DNA of 64,000 nt from Rhodanobacter sp. (GCA_004322005.1 SCRF01000120.1:1-64000); one strand, 5' to 3'. Shown: positions 42,849 to 53,860, counted from the stretch's first letter. Numbers and translations are program-made. Notes: a model not told the origin generated them from the sequence alone.

Positions 42849-43421
42849 ATGAGTATGGATATCAGCATCACCCTGAGCGACTCCGACCTTGCGCTTTTTG
42901 TCGACGGCATGAAGAGCGCCCGGAAGAAGGTCGACAACCTGGATGCCGTCAGCATCGTCGGCGCCGCGCGCAAGCTGCTGGAAGATACCCGCTGCAAGGA
43001 ACTGCCCGATTTCGTCGCCACCCGCCTGAAGCACCTGGAAACCATGATCGCGATGGTCGAGGATGCCGGCTTCGGCCTGCCCGCGGCGGATCGCGACAAC
43101 GTGCTGGCCGCGTTGACTTATTTCGCCAGTCCCGACGGCCTGGTACCGGACAGCGTGCCGGTGCTCGGTCTCCTCGACGACGCGATCATGATCGAGTTGT
43201 GCGCGCTCGAGTTGAAGCACGAGATCGAGGCCTACAACGACTTCCGCAAATGGCGCGAAAACGAAGCCTCCCGGCGCAGCCTGAATACCGCCGAACTCAT
43301 GTTGACCCGTGTCGATTGGGCCGAAGCGCGACGGGCCGAGACCATCGAACGCATGCACCGGCATCGCGAGGAGTCGTATGTCAGCGGTACGTGGGCGCCG
43401 GTGCTGTTCAAGGTGCGTTGA
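42849..43421 (+). CDS. YkvA family protein (DUF1232)
   Basis: LTYFASPDGLVPDSVPVLGLLDDAIMIEL. Confidence 0.8.
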   Translation: MSMDISITLSDSDLALFVDGMKSARKKVDNLDAVSIVGAARKLLEDTRCKELPDFVATRLKHLETMIAMVEDAGFGLPAADRDNVLAALTYFASPDGLVPDSVPVLGLLDDAIMIELCALELKHEIEAYNDFRKWRENEASRRSLNTAELMLTRVDWAEARRAETIERMHRHREESYVSGTWAPVLFKVR

Positions 43422-43468
43422 TCGGGGCATCGAGGCGGTGCGTGTCGCGACAGGCAGGCCGGCCCCCG

Positions 43469-43543
43469 TAGGAGCGCACCCTGTGCGCGATGCTTTTGCC
43501 CGAACGCTGGCAAAGAGCGATCGCGCACAGGGTGCGCTCCTAC
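43469..43543. repeat. REP/BIME-like inverted repeat
   Basis: gtaggagcgcaccctgtgcgcgatgcttttgcc...aagagcgatcgcgcacagggtgcgctcctac. Confidence 0.9.
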
Positions 43544-43565
43544 CCGAGCCGGGAACCGGATGCCC

Positions 43566-45989
43566 TCAGGCCCCCGCCGGCTCCAGCGTCAGGCGGTGCT
43601 GCTCGGGCCCCGGCAGCAGTGGCGTGGGCCTTCCCTTGACCCAGTCCGCATGCCCCGCGCCATAGTACGGCGACAGCGGGTTGTCGCTCTGGCCGGCGGG
43701 CATTTCGAGGATGCCCTGGGCTTCGTGGCCGGGCGCCACGTCGAGGCGTTCGGAGGCGCCGAAATCAGGGGCGGCGACGCGCGGCATGTTGTTGTCGCCG
43801 GGCAGCGGCTGCCCGGGCATGTCGAGGAAATGGCCGAGCCAGCCGGGCAGTGCACGCGCCAGCGGGTGATCGATGCGGGCGCGGTTGACCTCGCCCCAGG
43901 TGCGGGCGGTCAATCCGCCGCTCTGGCGGCCCAGCGTGTCGACGACCTTGCGGGCGGCATCGAGCAGTAGCGCATGCCAGTTTCTGTACCGCGGATCGAG
44001 CAGGTAGGCCGGCTGTGCCTGGGTCAGCATCCACACGGCCGCTTCGGCGCTGTTCTGGTCGGGCCAGGCGAAGTCGCCGTAGCGCTGCCTGACCCGGGCC
44101 ACGAACGGCGCCAGTACCGCCTCGGTGACCTGATTGCGGAACGCACGCACCAGCCGGTAGTCGACGCTGTCCACGGCGGCCCGGTCGTGCCACGGGGTAG
44201 TGAGCTGATTCAGCTGCTGCAAGGCCGGGTCACGGCTGCCGGCCAGCGTCCGGTGCAGCAACTGCTGCCAGCGGGTCAGCAGCACGGCGCGGTTGTCCAG
44301 CTGGATGTCGAGCAGGTCGCCCGGTGAGAAGCGGCTGTGCGCGAGCAGATCGTCGCGGATCTGCTGCGCGCGTGCGCCGAGGTCGTGGCCACCGTCGCCG
44401 AGCAGGGCCAGCGCGCTGCCGTCGACGGTGCGGTTGTTGGCGGTCCACAGCCGGCGGTTGGCGGGATCCTCGATGCGCGGATATTGCGCGGGCGCCGCCC
44501 AGCCCTGCCAGCCGCTGCCGGGCCGCGACCAGTCCGCCGGCAGCAACGGATCGAAACCGCTGCGCAACGGAATGCCGTTGCCGGCAATCGTCCAGCCGAT
44601 GTGCCCGGCGCTGTCGGCGACCAGCAGGTTCTGTGGCGGCATGCCCAACCGGGGCGCCAGGGCGAGTGCCGCCGGCACATCGGTCGCGTGTTCGAACTGC
44701 ATCAGCGAGAGGTTGTAGCCGCGTGGCCGGTCGCCGATCCACGCCAGCGCCAGCGCCGTGCCGTCGACGTCCGTGCCCATGATCGGGCCCCAGCGGGTGT
44801 CCTCGACCTTGAGGAGGGTGTCCGGCCGGCCCCTGACCTGGATGTGTTCGTCGTGGACCTTGATCGAAGCCCAGGCGCCCGGCACCTTGTAGCGGGTGGG
44901 GTCGGCCGGGTTGCGCTGTACGCGCACCCAGTCCAGCCAGTCGCCATAGCTGTTGGTGAAGCCCCAGGCGATCTGGCCGTTGGAGCCGACGATCATCGCC
45001 GGCGTGCCGGGCAGGCTGACGCCGTTGACGTCGCGCTGGCCGTGCGGGGCGCCCGGATCGGGATAGCGCAGGCGGGTGCGGAACCAGATATCGGGTACGC
45101 GCAGGTGCAGGTGCATGTCGTCGGCGAGCATCGCCGCGCCGCTGCCGGTGAGCGTGCCGGCGACCGCGAAATTGTTGCTGCCGGGACGCGGCGCATCCAG
45201 CGCCGGTGCCCGCGCGGCGGCCGGGCGGGCGGAGGCCTGGGCAGTGGCGAGATGGCGCAGGTTGAACACCCCGGCCGCAGGTATCACCGGCGAGCGCGAC
45301 AGCCGGCCAGTCAGCGGTGCCTCCCACTCAGGGGCGGGCGCCAGCAGGAAATCCGCCAGCGGGCCGGGCAGCACCGAGCGCAACTGGGCCAGTCGCAGTT
45401 CGCGCTCGTTGCGGCCGTCGCCGTTCAAATCCAGGTACATCGCGGCGATCACCAGCAGGCTGTCCTCGGATCGCCACGGCTGGGGCTTGCTGCCGAGCAG
45501 GAAGTATTCCCACGGTCGCACGTTCAGGTCGGCAAGGCCGGCGTTGACGCCGTCGCGATAGCGGTCGAGCTGGCGTTTCTGCGCCGGCGGCAGCTGCGCG
45601 TACGCGGCCAGGGCCACGGCGCGCAGACGGTGCCGGCGATGATCGAGGTCGGCGGGCAGCGCCGCCGGACCGACCAGTGCCGCCAGCTCGCCGGCCGGCA
45701 CGCGGCGCATCAGGTCCATCTCGAAGAAGCGTTCCTGCGCGTGCACGTAGCCCAGCGCATAGCTGAGATCCGCGCGGTTTTTCCCGGTGAGGGTGACCGT
45801 GCCCAGCGCATCGCGGCTGACGCTGACGCTGGCGCTCAGCCCCGGCAGCCGGCGCTGCCCGTCGAGACGGGCGCGGCTGCCGGCGAGCAGCCACCAGCCC
45901 GTGACGAACGCTGCCACCAGCAGCCCCAGCAACGTCCACAGCAGGCCGCGCCAGACGTGCCGGATGCGCCGCCGGGATCGAGGCGTCAT
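43566..45989 (-). CDS. penicillin acylase family protein (Ntn hydrolase)
   Basis: RPGSNNFAVAGTLTGSGAAMLADDMHLHLRVPDIWF, an N-terminal-nucleophile Ser motif. Confidence 0.95.
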   Translation of the reverse strand: MTPRSRRRIRHVWRGLLWTLLGLLVAAFVTGWWLLAGSRARLDGQRRLPGLSASVSVSRDALGTVTLTGKNRADLSYALGYVHAQERFFEMDLMRRVPAGELAALVGPAALPADLDHRRHRLRAVALAAYAQLPPAQKRQLDRYRDGVNAGLADLNVRPWEYFLLGSKPQPWRSEDSLLVIAAMYLDLNGDGRNERELRLAQLRSVLPGPLADFLLAPAPEWEAPLTGRLSRSPVIPAAGVFNLRHLATAQASARPAAARAPALDAPRPGSNNFAVAGTLTGSGAAMLADDMHLHLRVPDIWFRTRLRYPDPGAPHGQRDVNGVSLPGTPAMIVGSNGQIAWGFTNSYGDWLDWVRVQRNPADPTRYKVPGAWASIKVHDEHIQVRGRPDTLLKVEDTRWGPIMGTDVDGTALALAWIGDRPRGYNLSLMQFEHATDVPAALALAPRLGMPPQNLLVADSAGHIGWTIAGNGIPLRSGFDPLLPADWSRPGSGWQGWAAPAQYPRIEDPANRRLWTANNRTVDGSALALLGDGGHDLGARAQQIRDDLLAHSRFSPGDLLDIQLDNRAVLLTRWQQLLHRTLAGSRDPALQQLNQLTTPWHDRAAVDSVDYRLVRAFRNQVTEAVLAPFVARVRQRYGDFAWPDQNSAEAAVWMLTQAQPAYLLDPRYRNWHALLLDAARKVVDTLGRQSGGLTARTWGEVNRARIDHPLARALPGWLGHFLDMPGQPLPGDNNMPRVAAPDFGASERLDVAPGHEAQGILEMPAGQSDNPLSPYYGAGHADWVKGRPTPLLPGPEQHRLTLEPAGA

Positions 45990-46807
45990 CGCGCGACGAA
46001 CACGGCAAAGATGCCGGCGTAAGGCTTGACCAGGAACGCCGGTGCGCCGGAGTAACCCTCGCCATCGACATACAGCTGCGAGATGCTGCCATCCAGATAC
46101 AGCGCGTCACGGCAGCCGAGCTTGTCGCGGAACAGCCGTCCAAACGTGTGGAAGTTTACCGGCGCCTCGCTCACCGCGAACACCACCTCGGTCGGCGTTT
46201 TCACGCAGACGCCGCTACGCCATTTCAGGCTGGCCGAGTCGTCGACGAACTGCTGGTTGAGCTTGCCGTCGATCAGCAGCATCGGGCCGGACTGGGTGGC
46301 CCATTGCGCGCTCCTGCCATCCGCCTTGAAATCGGCGCTGGTGCGTACCTCGGCATGGCCGTCCGGATACACCGCGAACACCCCGTTCGGCAGCAGCGAG
46401 AAATTGCCGGAAGCGGGATTGCCATGCGCCAGGTTCAGCGGCACCACGGTCTTGCCGTTTTCCACATGCAGGCCCAGCGGCGCCAGACGGTGGTCGTAGA
46501 TGCCGGCATTGGCGGCAAACAGCAGCCGCTGGCCGTGCGCCTCGCCCCACTGGCGCAAGGTCTCGATGCTGCCGAACGGCTGCCCGCTCTGCGGATCGCG
46601 CCAGTGCAGGCTCAGCCGGTCATGCTTCAGATCCAGTTGCACCACGCGGTAGTTCTGGCCCTCGAACACCTGCTCCGTGCTGTCCAGCGCCTGTGCCGCC
46701 GGGGTGCAGCCCACCAGCACGCCGGTGAACAGCAACAGCGGCAGCAGCCAGCGCAGCGGCTGACGGGCATGGCGGGTGCGAAGCGGAAGCGGGGTCGTTG
46801 CGCGCAT
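45986..46807 (-). CDS. phosphodiester glycosidase family protein (NAGPA domain)
   Basis: FAANAGIYDHRLAPLGLHVENGKTVVPLN...; 4-nt overlap with the acylase. Confidence 0.88.
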   Translation of the reverse strand: MRATTPLPLRTRHARQPLRWLLPLLLFTGVLVGCTPAAQALDSTEQVFEGQNYRVVQLDLKHDRLSLHWRDPQSGQPFGSIETLRQWGEAHGQRLLFAANAGIYDHRLAPLGLHVENGKTVVPLNLAHGNPASGNFSLLPNGVFAVYPDGHAEVRTSADFKADGRSAQWATQSGPMLLIDGKLNQQFVDDSASLKWRSGVCVKTPTEVVFAVSEAPVNFHTFGRLFRDKLGCRDALYLDGSISQLYVDGEGYSGAPAFLVKPYAGIFAVFVAR

Positions 46808-46954
46808 CGGTCGATGGTCGCCGCCCGGCCGCGGCAGTGCAAGTCTGCCGGAAGTCAGTGTTCAGGCAAGCGCGCGATGCGCACAGTCCTGCGTGCGTCA
46901 TCCGGCGCGAACGGGCAGCTGCCGTTAAACTGGTCTTTTGTCGGTACCCGTCCC

Positions 46955-47443
46955 ATGCCCTACACCCCGATTGTCGCCACGCTCGGCTATGTGCTGTCGC
47001 CGGACCGACGCGACGTGCTGATGATTCATCGCAATGCCCGCGCGGACGACCTGCACCTGGGCAAATACAACGGCCTCGGCGGCAAGATGGAGCCGGGCGA
47101 GGACATCGCCGCCTGCATGCGCCGCGAGATTTTCGAGGAGGCGGGCCTCACCTGCGAGTCGATGCAGTTGCGCGGCACGCTGAACTGGCCGGGCTTCGGC
47201 AAGCAGGGCGAGGACTGGCTCGGCTTCATCTTCCTGATCGACGGCTACGCTGGCACGCCGTTGACGGCCAATGCCGAAGGCACGCTGGAATGGGTGGCGC
47301 GCGAGCGGCTGATGCAACTGCCGATGTGGGAAGGCGACCGTCACTTCCTGCCGCTGGTGTTCGACGCCGACCCGCGCCCGTTCCACGGCGTGATGCCCTA
47401 TCGCGACGGCCGCATGCAGTCGTGGTCGTACACGCGCCTGTAG
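46955..47443 (+). CDS. NUDIX hydrolase (8-oxo-dGTP diphosphatase-like)
   Basis: GGKMEPGEDIAACMRREIFEEAGL Nudix box; TAG stop in the downstream repeat. Confidence 0.95.
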   Translation: MPYTPIVATLGYVLSPDRRDVLMIHRNARADDLHLGKYNGLGGKMEPGEDIAACMRREIFEEAGLTCESMQLRGTLNWPGFGKQGEDWLGFIFLIDGYAGTPLTANAEGTLEWVARERLMQLPMWEGDRHFLPLVFDADPRPFHGVMPYRDGRMQSWSYTRL

Positions 47444-47511
47444 GAGCGCACCCTGTGCGCGAATGCTCTTGTGTCGGGCGAAGAGCATTCGCGCACAGGG
47501 TGCGCTCCTAC
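47440..47511. repeat. REP/BIME-like inverted repeat
   Basis: gtaggagcgcaccctgtgcgcgaatgctcttg...aagagcattcgcgcacagggtgcgctcctac. Confidence 0.92.
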
Positions 47512-47532
47512 CGGCGTTCTGTATTCGCCGCG

Positions 47533-48036
47533 TCAGAAGCCGCTGCGACCGTAGTGGCGGCGACCGCCATTCAGATGGCTGGTGCCGACGCTGATCGACA
47601 TGCTCATGCCGCCCTGCGGGTCGTCGCAGCTGCCCAGTCGTTTGGTGACGTTGATCGTGCCGGTCTGGTAGTTGCCGCTGAAGTGATTGCCGGCCGCCAC
47701 ACCCATTCCGACGCTGCCATGGACCTGGGCCTTGTTGTAGGTGGCATCGTCGCAGGCCGGCGCCGCGGCGGCCGTGTCGTTGCCGATGCGGCCGCTGGTG
47801 TCGCCGTAATAGACGCCGGGGGTCTTGCTGGTCGGCGCGGCGGTGGCGCCGATCGCCGGCACGCTGCCGGTCATGATCGGGTTGGCCGCCGCTGCGGGTG
47901 CGGGTGCGGTCGAGTTTGCCGCCGGCACATCGCCGGGCGGCAGCTTCAGGTTCAGCGGCTTGCCGTTGGTTTGTGCCCACACCGAACCGACCAGCAGACT
48001 GCCGGCGACGATACTGAACAGTCGCTTCATGTTCAT
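47533..48036 (-). CDS. hypothetical secreted protein
   Basis: MNMKRLFSIVAGSLLVGSVWAQTNGK signal peptide. Confidence 0.7.
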   Translation of the reverse strand: MNMKRLFSIVAGSLLVGSVWAQTNGKPLNLKLPPGDVPAANSTAPAPAAAANPIMTGSVPAIGATAAPTSKTPGVYYGDTSGRIGNDTAAAAPACDDATYNKAQVHGSVGMGVAAGNHFSGNYQTGTINVTKRLGSCDDPQGGMSMSISVGTSHLNGGRRHYGRSGF

Positions 48037-48150
48037 GTGAGCTCCAGGGCCTTGCATGCTCAACGCGCGACGCGTGTTGGCGTGGACATCGCATGTTGGA
48101 AAGGCAGCATGACAGGAAGTTCCTGCCGCAGCCTTTCCTGCCGTCGCCGC

Positions 48151-50391
48151 TCAGGCCGTCGTCTCGATCCGTTCCACCCGGCGCAGGCCGCGCGGCAGCA
48201 CGCCGCCGCGGGTGGCGCGGTTGCCGCCGTATTCGACCAGGTCGGCCCATTTCAGGGTGAGCTTGCGCTGGCCGGCATACAGGGTCACCTCGCCCTTGCC
48301 CTCGGCCACCACCGCCACGCCGACCACGCGCTCGTCGCCGCTGGCGAGTCTGGCCTTCGGAATCTCGATCAACTTGTTGCCCTTGCCCTTGTCCAGCTCG
48401 GGCAGCTCGGCGACCGAGAACATCAGCAGATGGCCTTCGGAGGTGACCACCACGATGCGGTCGCGCGCCGGGTCGGGGCTGATCTGCGGCGCCAGCACTG
48501 TCGCGCCGTCGCTGAGGCTGATGATCTGCTTGCCGGCCTTCTGCCGGCCGGTCAGCGCCTCGAAGCGGGTGACGAAGCCGTAGCCGAAATCGGTGGCCAG
48601 GATCAGCCGGGTGTCGTTGTCGCCGGCGATCAGCGCATCGAAGCTGGCGCCCGGTGCGGGACTGAAGCGGCCGGTCAGCGGTTCGCCGTTGCCGCGTGCC
48701 GAGGGCAGGGTGTGCGCGGGGGTGGAATAGCTGCGGCCGCTGGAGTCGATGAACGCCACCTGCTGGGTGGTGCGCGCGTTGACCGCCGCCAGCAACTGGT
48801 CGCCTTCGCGGTAGTTGAGCGCTTCGGCGTCGATGTCGTGACCCTTGGCCGCGCGCGCCCAGCCTTTCTGGCTCAGCACCACGGTGACCGGCTCGCTGGC
48901 CACCAGCGCGCTCTCGTCCAGCGCCTGCGCCACCTCGCGTTCGACCAGCGGCGAGCGGCGGGCGTCGCCGAATTTCTCGGCGTCGGCGCGCAGCTCGTCC
49001 TTGATCAGGCCCTTCAGCTTGGCCGGCGATTTCAGCAGCACGTTGATGCGCGCGCGCTCCTCTTCCAGTTGGTCGGCCTCGCCGGTGATCTTCATTTCCT
49101 CGAGGCGGGCCAGCTGGCGCAGGCGGGTTTCGAGGATGTAGTCGGTCTGCTCCTCGCTGAGCCGGAAACGCGCCATCAGCACGACCTTCGGATCGTCCTC
49201 GGTGCGCACGATGCGAATGACTTCATCGAGGTTGAGGTACGCGATGCGCAGGCCTTCGAGCAGGTGCAGGCGGCGTTCGACCTTGGCCAGCCGATGCTCG
49301 AGCCGCCGGGTGACCGTGCTGGTGCGGAAGCTCAGCCACTCGGTGAGGATGCGCTTGAGGTCCTTCACCTGCGGACGGCCATCCAGGCCGATCATGTTGA
49401 GATTGATGCGGAAGCTCTTTTCCAGATCCGTGGTGGCGAACAGGTGCTGCATGGTCTCGTCGGCGTCGACGCGGCTGGAGCGCGGCACGATCACCAGCCG
49501 GATCGGGTTCTCGTGATCGGACTCGTCGCGCAGGTCCTCGATCATCGGCAGTTTCTTGGCGCGCATCTGCGCCGCGATCTGCTCGAGGATCTTGGACGGG
49601 CTGACCTGGTGCGGCAGCGCGGTGATCACGATGTTGCCCTCCTCGCGCCGGTACACCGCGCGGGCGCGCACCGAGCCGCCGCCGCTCTGGTACATCGCCA
49701 GCAGGTCGGCGCGCGGGGTGATGATCTCGGCCTCGGTCGGGTAGTCCGGTCCGCGCACGTGCTCGCACAGGTCGGCGACGCTGGCGTGGGGGTCGTCCAG
49801 CAGGCGGATGCAGGCGCTGGCCAGCTCGCGCAGGTTGTGCGGCGGGATGTCGGTGGCCATGCCCACCGCGATGCCCATCGAGCCGTTCAGCAGCACGTGC
49901 GGCAAGCGTGCAGGCAGCCAGCTCGGCTCGTCCATGGTGCCGTCGAAGTTCGGTACCCAGTCCACCGTGCCCTGGCCCAGCTCGCCCAGCAGCGCCTCGG
50001 CGATCGGGCTCAGCTTGCTCTCGGTGTAGCGCATCGCGGCGAAGCTCTTGGGGTCGTCCGGCGAGCCGAAGTTGCCCTGGCCGTCGACCAGCGGGTAGCG
50101 GTACGAGAACGGCTGCGCCATCAGCACCATCGCTTCGTAGCACGACGAATCGCCGTGCGGATGGAACTTGCCGATCACGTCGCCGATGGTGCGCGCGGAT
50201 TTTTTCGGCTTGGCGGTGGCGGCCAGCCCCAGCTCGCTCATCGCGTAGATGATGCGCCGCTGCACCGGCTTCAGGCCGTCGCCTACGAACGGCAGCGCGC
50301 GGTCCAGCACCACGTACATCGAGTAGTCGAGGTAGGCCCGCTCGGCGTACTCCTTCAGCGGGATCTGTTCGTAGTTGGCTTGCAGGATCAT
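48151..50391 (-). CDS. parC: DNA topoisomerase IV subunit A
   Basis: [40 protein letters not shown]...[37 protein letters not shown]. Confidence 0.97.
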   Translation of the reverse strand: MILQANYEQIPLKEYAERAYLDYSMYVVLDRALPFVGDGLKPVQRRIIYAMSELGLAATAKPKKSARTIGDVIGKFHPHGDSSCYEAMVLMAQPFSYRYPLVDGQGNFGSPDDPKSFAAMRYTESKLSPIAEALLGELGQGTVDWVPNFDGTMDEPSWLPARLPHVLLNGSMGIAVGMATDIPPHNLRELASACIRLLDDPHASVADLCEHVRGPDYPTEAEIITPRADLLAMYQSGGGSVRARAVYRREEGNIVITALPHQVSPSKILEQIAAQMRAKKLPMIEDLRDESDHENPIRLVIVPRSSRVDADETMQHLFATTDLEKSFRINLNMIGLDGRPQVKDLKRILTEWLSFRTSTVTRRLEHRLAKVERRLHLLEGLRIAYLNLDEVIRIVRTEDDPKVVLMARFRLSEEQTDYILETRLRQLARLEEMKITGEADQLEEERARINVLLKSPAKLKGLIKDELRADAEKFGDARRSPLVEREVAQALDESALVASEPVTVVLSQKGWARAAKGHDIDAEALNYREGDQLLAAVNARTTQQVAFIDSSGRSYSTPAHTLPSARGNGEPLTGRFSPAPGASFDALIAGDNDTRLILATDFGYGFVTRFEALTGRQKAGKQIISLSDGATVLAPQISPDPARDRIVVVTSEGHLLMFSVAELPELDKGKGNKLIEIPKARLASGDERVVGVAVVAEGKGEVTLYAGQRKLTLKWADLVEYGGNRATRGGVLPRGLRRVERIETTA

Positions 50392-50464
50392 GGGTTACGT
50401 CGATTCGATGGCGCGCGAGAGGCGCGGATAGCCGGACGATGGTGCCAGAAAGCGCCCAGATCGT

Positions 50465-50575
50465 GTAGGAGCGCACCCTGTGCGCGAAAACCGCCGCGTG
50501 TAGGAGCGCGCTTGCGCGCGATGCTCCTACTCCATCTTTGACGAAGAGCATCGCGCGCAAGCGCGCTCCTACACA
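50465..50575. repeat. REP/BIME-like cluster including a GCGCGCTTGCGCGCGA subtype pair
   Basis: gtaggagcgcaccctgtgcgcgaa...gtaggagcgcgcttgcgcgcgatgctc...gagcatcgcgcgcaagcgcgctcctac. Confidence 0.9.
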
Positions 50576-50584
50576 CGGAACGGA

Positions 50585-51237
50585 TCATTCGCGGACCGCT
50601 TCGATGCCCAGCTTGCGCAGCTGCGCCTGCACGCGGTCCGGTCCGGCCAGGTGGGCGGCGCCGACGGCGATGAAGACGGTGCCGGGCTTTTGCAGCATGG
50701 CGGCGATTTTGCCGGCCCAGTGCCGGTTGCGTTCCACCAGCAGGCGCTGGTAGAGCTGCGGTTCGCGCTGGCGCAGGTCTTCGTCTTCGAGTCTGGCGAT
50801 GGCGGCGGTGTCGCCGGCTTTCCAGGCGCCGATCAGCTCGGTGAGTTCGGTGCTGCCCTGGTCGGCATCGTGCAGGGTCGCGCGCAGGAACGCCAGTTCG
50901 ACGGCGGGCGGCAGGTCGGCCAGGAAGCGGATCTGCTGCCCGGCGGTTTCCAGCCCGTCGACCGGCTTGCCGGCCGCCAGCATCTGCGCTTTCAACAGCT
51001 TATCGACCCCGTGCGCGGGATCGAGCCCGGCCTTCAGCAGCGGCGTCACGGCCAGGGTCAGCGCGGCCAGCCAGGGGCGCATGATCTGCAGGGTGCGCAC
51101 GCCACCGGGCACACCGGCGGTTTGCGCGGCCGATGCCAGGGCGGCGTTTTCGCGCGGGCTGAGTTTGTCGGCGAGCGGGTGGGCCGGGTCCAGCCCGTAT
51201 TGCAGCAGCAGCGCCTGCATGTGCGCGGCATGACCGC
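50585..51237 (-). pseudogene. TraB/GumN family protein lacking its N-terminal part
   Basis: ALLLQYGLDPAHPLADKLSPRENAALASAAQ...YQRLLVERNRHWAGKIAAMLQKPGTVFIAVGAAHLAGPDRVQAQLRKLGIEAVRE; no N-terminal GTxH region. Confidence 0.75.
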
Positions 51238-51376
51238 GGACACCGCTTTGCGCCTCGGCCGTTACTTCGGTACGACGGCCGATGTATGGATCAACCTGCA
51301 AAAGCGGTTCGAGCTGGAAACGGCGCGCCGCGAACTGGGCGATACGCTGGCTCACATCCACCCGCGTGCGGCGTGA
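51231..51376 (+). pseudogene. HigA-type antitoxin C-terminal fragment
   Basis: MTADTALRLGRYFGTTADVWINLQKRFELETARRELGDTLAHIHPRAA. Confidence 0.78.
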
Positions 51377-51523
51377 TGGCCATGCGCTGGTGGGATAGCG
51401 CCCTTGCGTCCGATGACCAGGGGCGCGCGAGGCACCGTTCTTGACGGTGTCATGTTCGTGTTGTTCCATTGGCCGACCGCCCTGTGTTGCGCATGGCGGT
51501 TCCGTCCTGCAGGAAACACATCG

Positions 51524-52705
51524 ATGAAGATATCCGTATCCGGCGTGGCCGGAGCGATCGGGCCTTGCCTCGCGCGCCTGCGCCCCTGGTTGATCGGCAT
51601 CCCGCTGCTCGGGGCCTGTTCGGCCAGTCCTGCGCGGTCGGCTCCCGTGCCGCCGGCGGTCGCGGCGCCGGTGCGTCACGTGTTCGTGATCGTGCTGGAG
51701 AACGAGCCCTACCAGGTCACCTTCGGCGCGCAGTCGCTGGCGCCGTATCTGGCGCACGAGCTGCCGCGGCAGGGCGCGCTGTTGCCGAACTACCACGCCA
51801 TCGGCCACTACAGCCTGGACAACTACATCGCGATGATCAGCGGCCAGGCGCCGAACCCGGCCACCCAGGACGATTGCAAGGTGTTCAGCGAGTTCAGCCG
51901 CCACGCGCCGGGGCTGGATGCGAACGGGCAGGCGCGGGGCGAGGGCTGCGTCTACCCGGCGGATGTCCGGACGCTGGCCGACCAGCTCGAGTCCGCCGGG
52001 CTGGGCTGGAAGGGCTACATGGAGGACATGGGCGCGGACCCGGCGCGCGAAGCCGCGACTTGCGGACACGTCGCCATCGGTGCCCCGGACGTCACCAACC
52101 ACGCCAGCGCGAAGGACCAGTACGCCGACAAGCACGATCCTTTCGTGTACTTCCATTCGATCATCGACGACCCGGCGCGCTGCGCGCGGCACGTCGTCAA
52201 TCTCGACCGTCTCGCGCGGGACCTGCAGCGCGCCGACAGCACGCCGAACTTCGCGTTCATCACGCCGAATCTGTGTCATGACGGCCACGATGCGCCGTGC
52301 GCGAACGGCGAGCCGGGCGGGCTGGTTTCCGCCGATGCGTTCTTGCGCCGGTGGGTGCCGCGCATCCTTGCCTCGCCCGCGTTCCGCCAGGACGGCCTGC
52401 TGGTGATCACGTTCGACGAAGGCACCGACGCACAAGCCTGCTGTGGCGAGCAGCCCTTGCCCGGCGGGCCGCCGCCGGGACTGCAAGGCCCGGGTGGCGG
52501 TCGGGTCGGCGCGGTGCTGCTGTCGCCATACATCGTGCCGGGTACGGTGTCGCGCACGCCGTACAACCATTACAGCCTGCTGCGCACGGTCGAGGATTTC
52601 TTCGGGTTGCCGCATCTCGGCTACGCCGGCTCGCCGCAGCTGCGCGCGTTCGGCAAGGACGTATTCAGCGCCGAGCCGGCGGCAGATCAGCGCGGCGCGC
52701 GATAA
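51524..52705 (+). CDS. phosphoesterase/acid phosphatase family protein (PF04185-like)
   Basis: HVFVIVLENEPYQVTFG...LITFDEGTDAQACCG...NHYSLLRTVEDFFGLPHLG. Confidence 0.88.
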   Translation: MKISVSGVAGAIGPCLARLRPWLIGIPLLGACSASPARSAPVPPAVAAPVRHVFVIVLENEPYQVTFGAQSLAPYLAHELPRQGALLPNYHAIGHYSLDNYIAMISGQAPNPATQDDCKVFSEFSRHAPGLDANGQARGEGCVYPADVRTLADQLESAGLGWKGYMEDMGADPAREAATCGHVAIGAPDVTNHASAKDQYADKHDPFVYFHSIIDDPARCARHVVNLDRLARDLQRADSTPNFAFITPNLCHDGHDAPCANGEPGGLVSADAFLRRWVPRILASPAFRQDGLLVITFDEGTDAQACCGEQPLPGGPPPGLQGPGGGRVGAVLLSPYIVPGTVSRTPYNHYSLLRTVEDFFGLPHLGYAGSPQLRAFGKDVFSAEPAADQRGAR

Positions 52706-53805
52706 CCGCCGGCCACGCCGTGCGGGCTCAGCACCAGTTGCCACAGCTGGTCGCGCCGGCTGCGGAACACGCCGATGGCACCGGCCAGGTAATAGCGCCA
52801 CATGCGCCGGAAGCGTTCGTCGTAGCTGGCATCCAGCGTCGGCCACGCAGCCTCGACGTTGGCGAGCCAGCCGCTCAGCGTGCGGTCGTAGTCGGCGCCG
52901 AAGTTGTGCCAGTCCTCGACCACGAACAGGTCTTCGAGCGCGCCGGTCACCTGGCTGGCGGCGGGAATCACCGAATTCGGGAAGATGTATTTCTCGATCC
53001 ACGGATCGGTCTGCGCCGGTGCGCTGTTGCTGCCGATGCAATGCAGCAGCGACAGGCCGTCGTCCTTCAGGCAGCGCCTGACGGTTTCGAAATAGCTGCG
53101 GTAGTTCTTGCCGCCGACGTGTTCGAACATGCCGATCGAATACACCGCGTCGAAGCATTCGTCGATCTCGCGGTAATCCTGGAGGCGGATCTCGATCGGC
53201 AGCCCGGCGCAAAGTTCGCGGGCATAGTCGGCCTGCTGCTGCGACACGGTGATGCCGACGCCCTCGACGCCGTAGTGTTCCGCCGCGTACTTCAGCGCCT
53301 CGCCCCAGCCGCAACCGATGTCCAGCACGCGCTGGCCCGGTTGCAGTTGCAGCTTGCGGCAGACCAGGTCGAGCTTGGCCGCCTGGGCATCGTCGAGCCG
53401 GTCGGCCGCCGCCCAGTAGCCGCAGGAATACACCAGCCGCTTGCCCAGCATGGCCCGGAACAGGTCGTTGCCGAGGTCGTAATGCACCTTGCCGATCTCG
53501 TAGGCGCGTTCGCCGCGCTGCAGGTTGATGAAGCGGGCCTTCAGATGGGCGAGCAGGACGTCGAGCGTTTTCAGTTCCTGATCCAGGCCGGCGGTCAGCA
53601 GTCGCGTACACAAGCCGGGCAGGTCGTCGGCATCCCACCAGCCGTCCATGTAGGACTCGCCCAGCCCCAGCGAGCCGTGCGCCAGCACGCGCGCATAAAA
53701 GCGTTGATCGTGCACGCGCAGGTCGATCGGGGCGCTGCCGTCGAGGTGGATCCCGGCGTGTTCGAGCAAGTCGCGGGCGCGTTCTTTCAGGTTGTCCTGT
53801 TTCAT
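52687..53805 (-). CDS. cfa: cyclopropane-fatty-acyl-phospholipid synthase
   Basis: GESYMDGWWDADDLPGL...KVHYDLGNDLFRAMLGKRLVYSCGYW...VLDIGCGWG...IGMFEHVGGKNY. Confidence 0.95.
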   Translation of the reverse strand: MKQDNLKERARDLLEHAGIHLDGSAPIDLRVHDQRFYARVLAHGSLGLGESYMDGWWDADDLPGLCTRLLTAGLDQELKTLDVLLAHLKARFINLQRGERAYEIGKVHYDLGNDLFRAMLGKRLVYSCGYWAAADRLDDAQAAKLDLVCRKLQLQPGQRVLDIGCGWGEALKYAAEHYGVEGVGITVSQQQADYARELCAGLPIEIRLQDYREIDECFDAVYSIGMFEHVGGKNYRSYFETVRRCLKDDGLSLLHCIGSNSAPAQTDPWIEKYIFPNSVIPAASQVTGALEDLFVVEDWHNFGADYDRTLSGWLANVEAAWPTLDASYDERFRRMWRYYLAGAIGVFRSRRDQLWQLVLSPHGVAGGYRAPR

Positions 53806-53860
53806 GCTTTGCCTCGCCGTTAGCGGTGTCGATTCCAGAGTGCGGGTTTGCCTTGGGCGA

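Noticed and set aside
46798-50541. 1247-aa plus-strand ORF
   Set aside because: Runs antisense through parC and across a repeat; composition typical of a shadow frame.
50585-53638. 1017-aa minus-strand ORF as one protein
   Set aside because: Only the C-terminal part is TraB/GumN-like; the rest is antisense to the phosphoesterase and out of frame with cfa.
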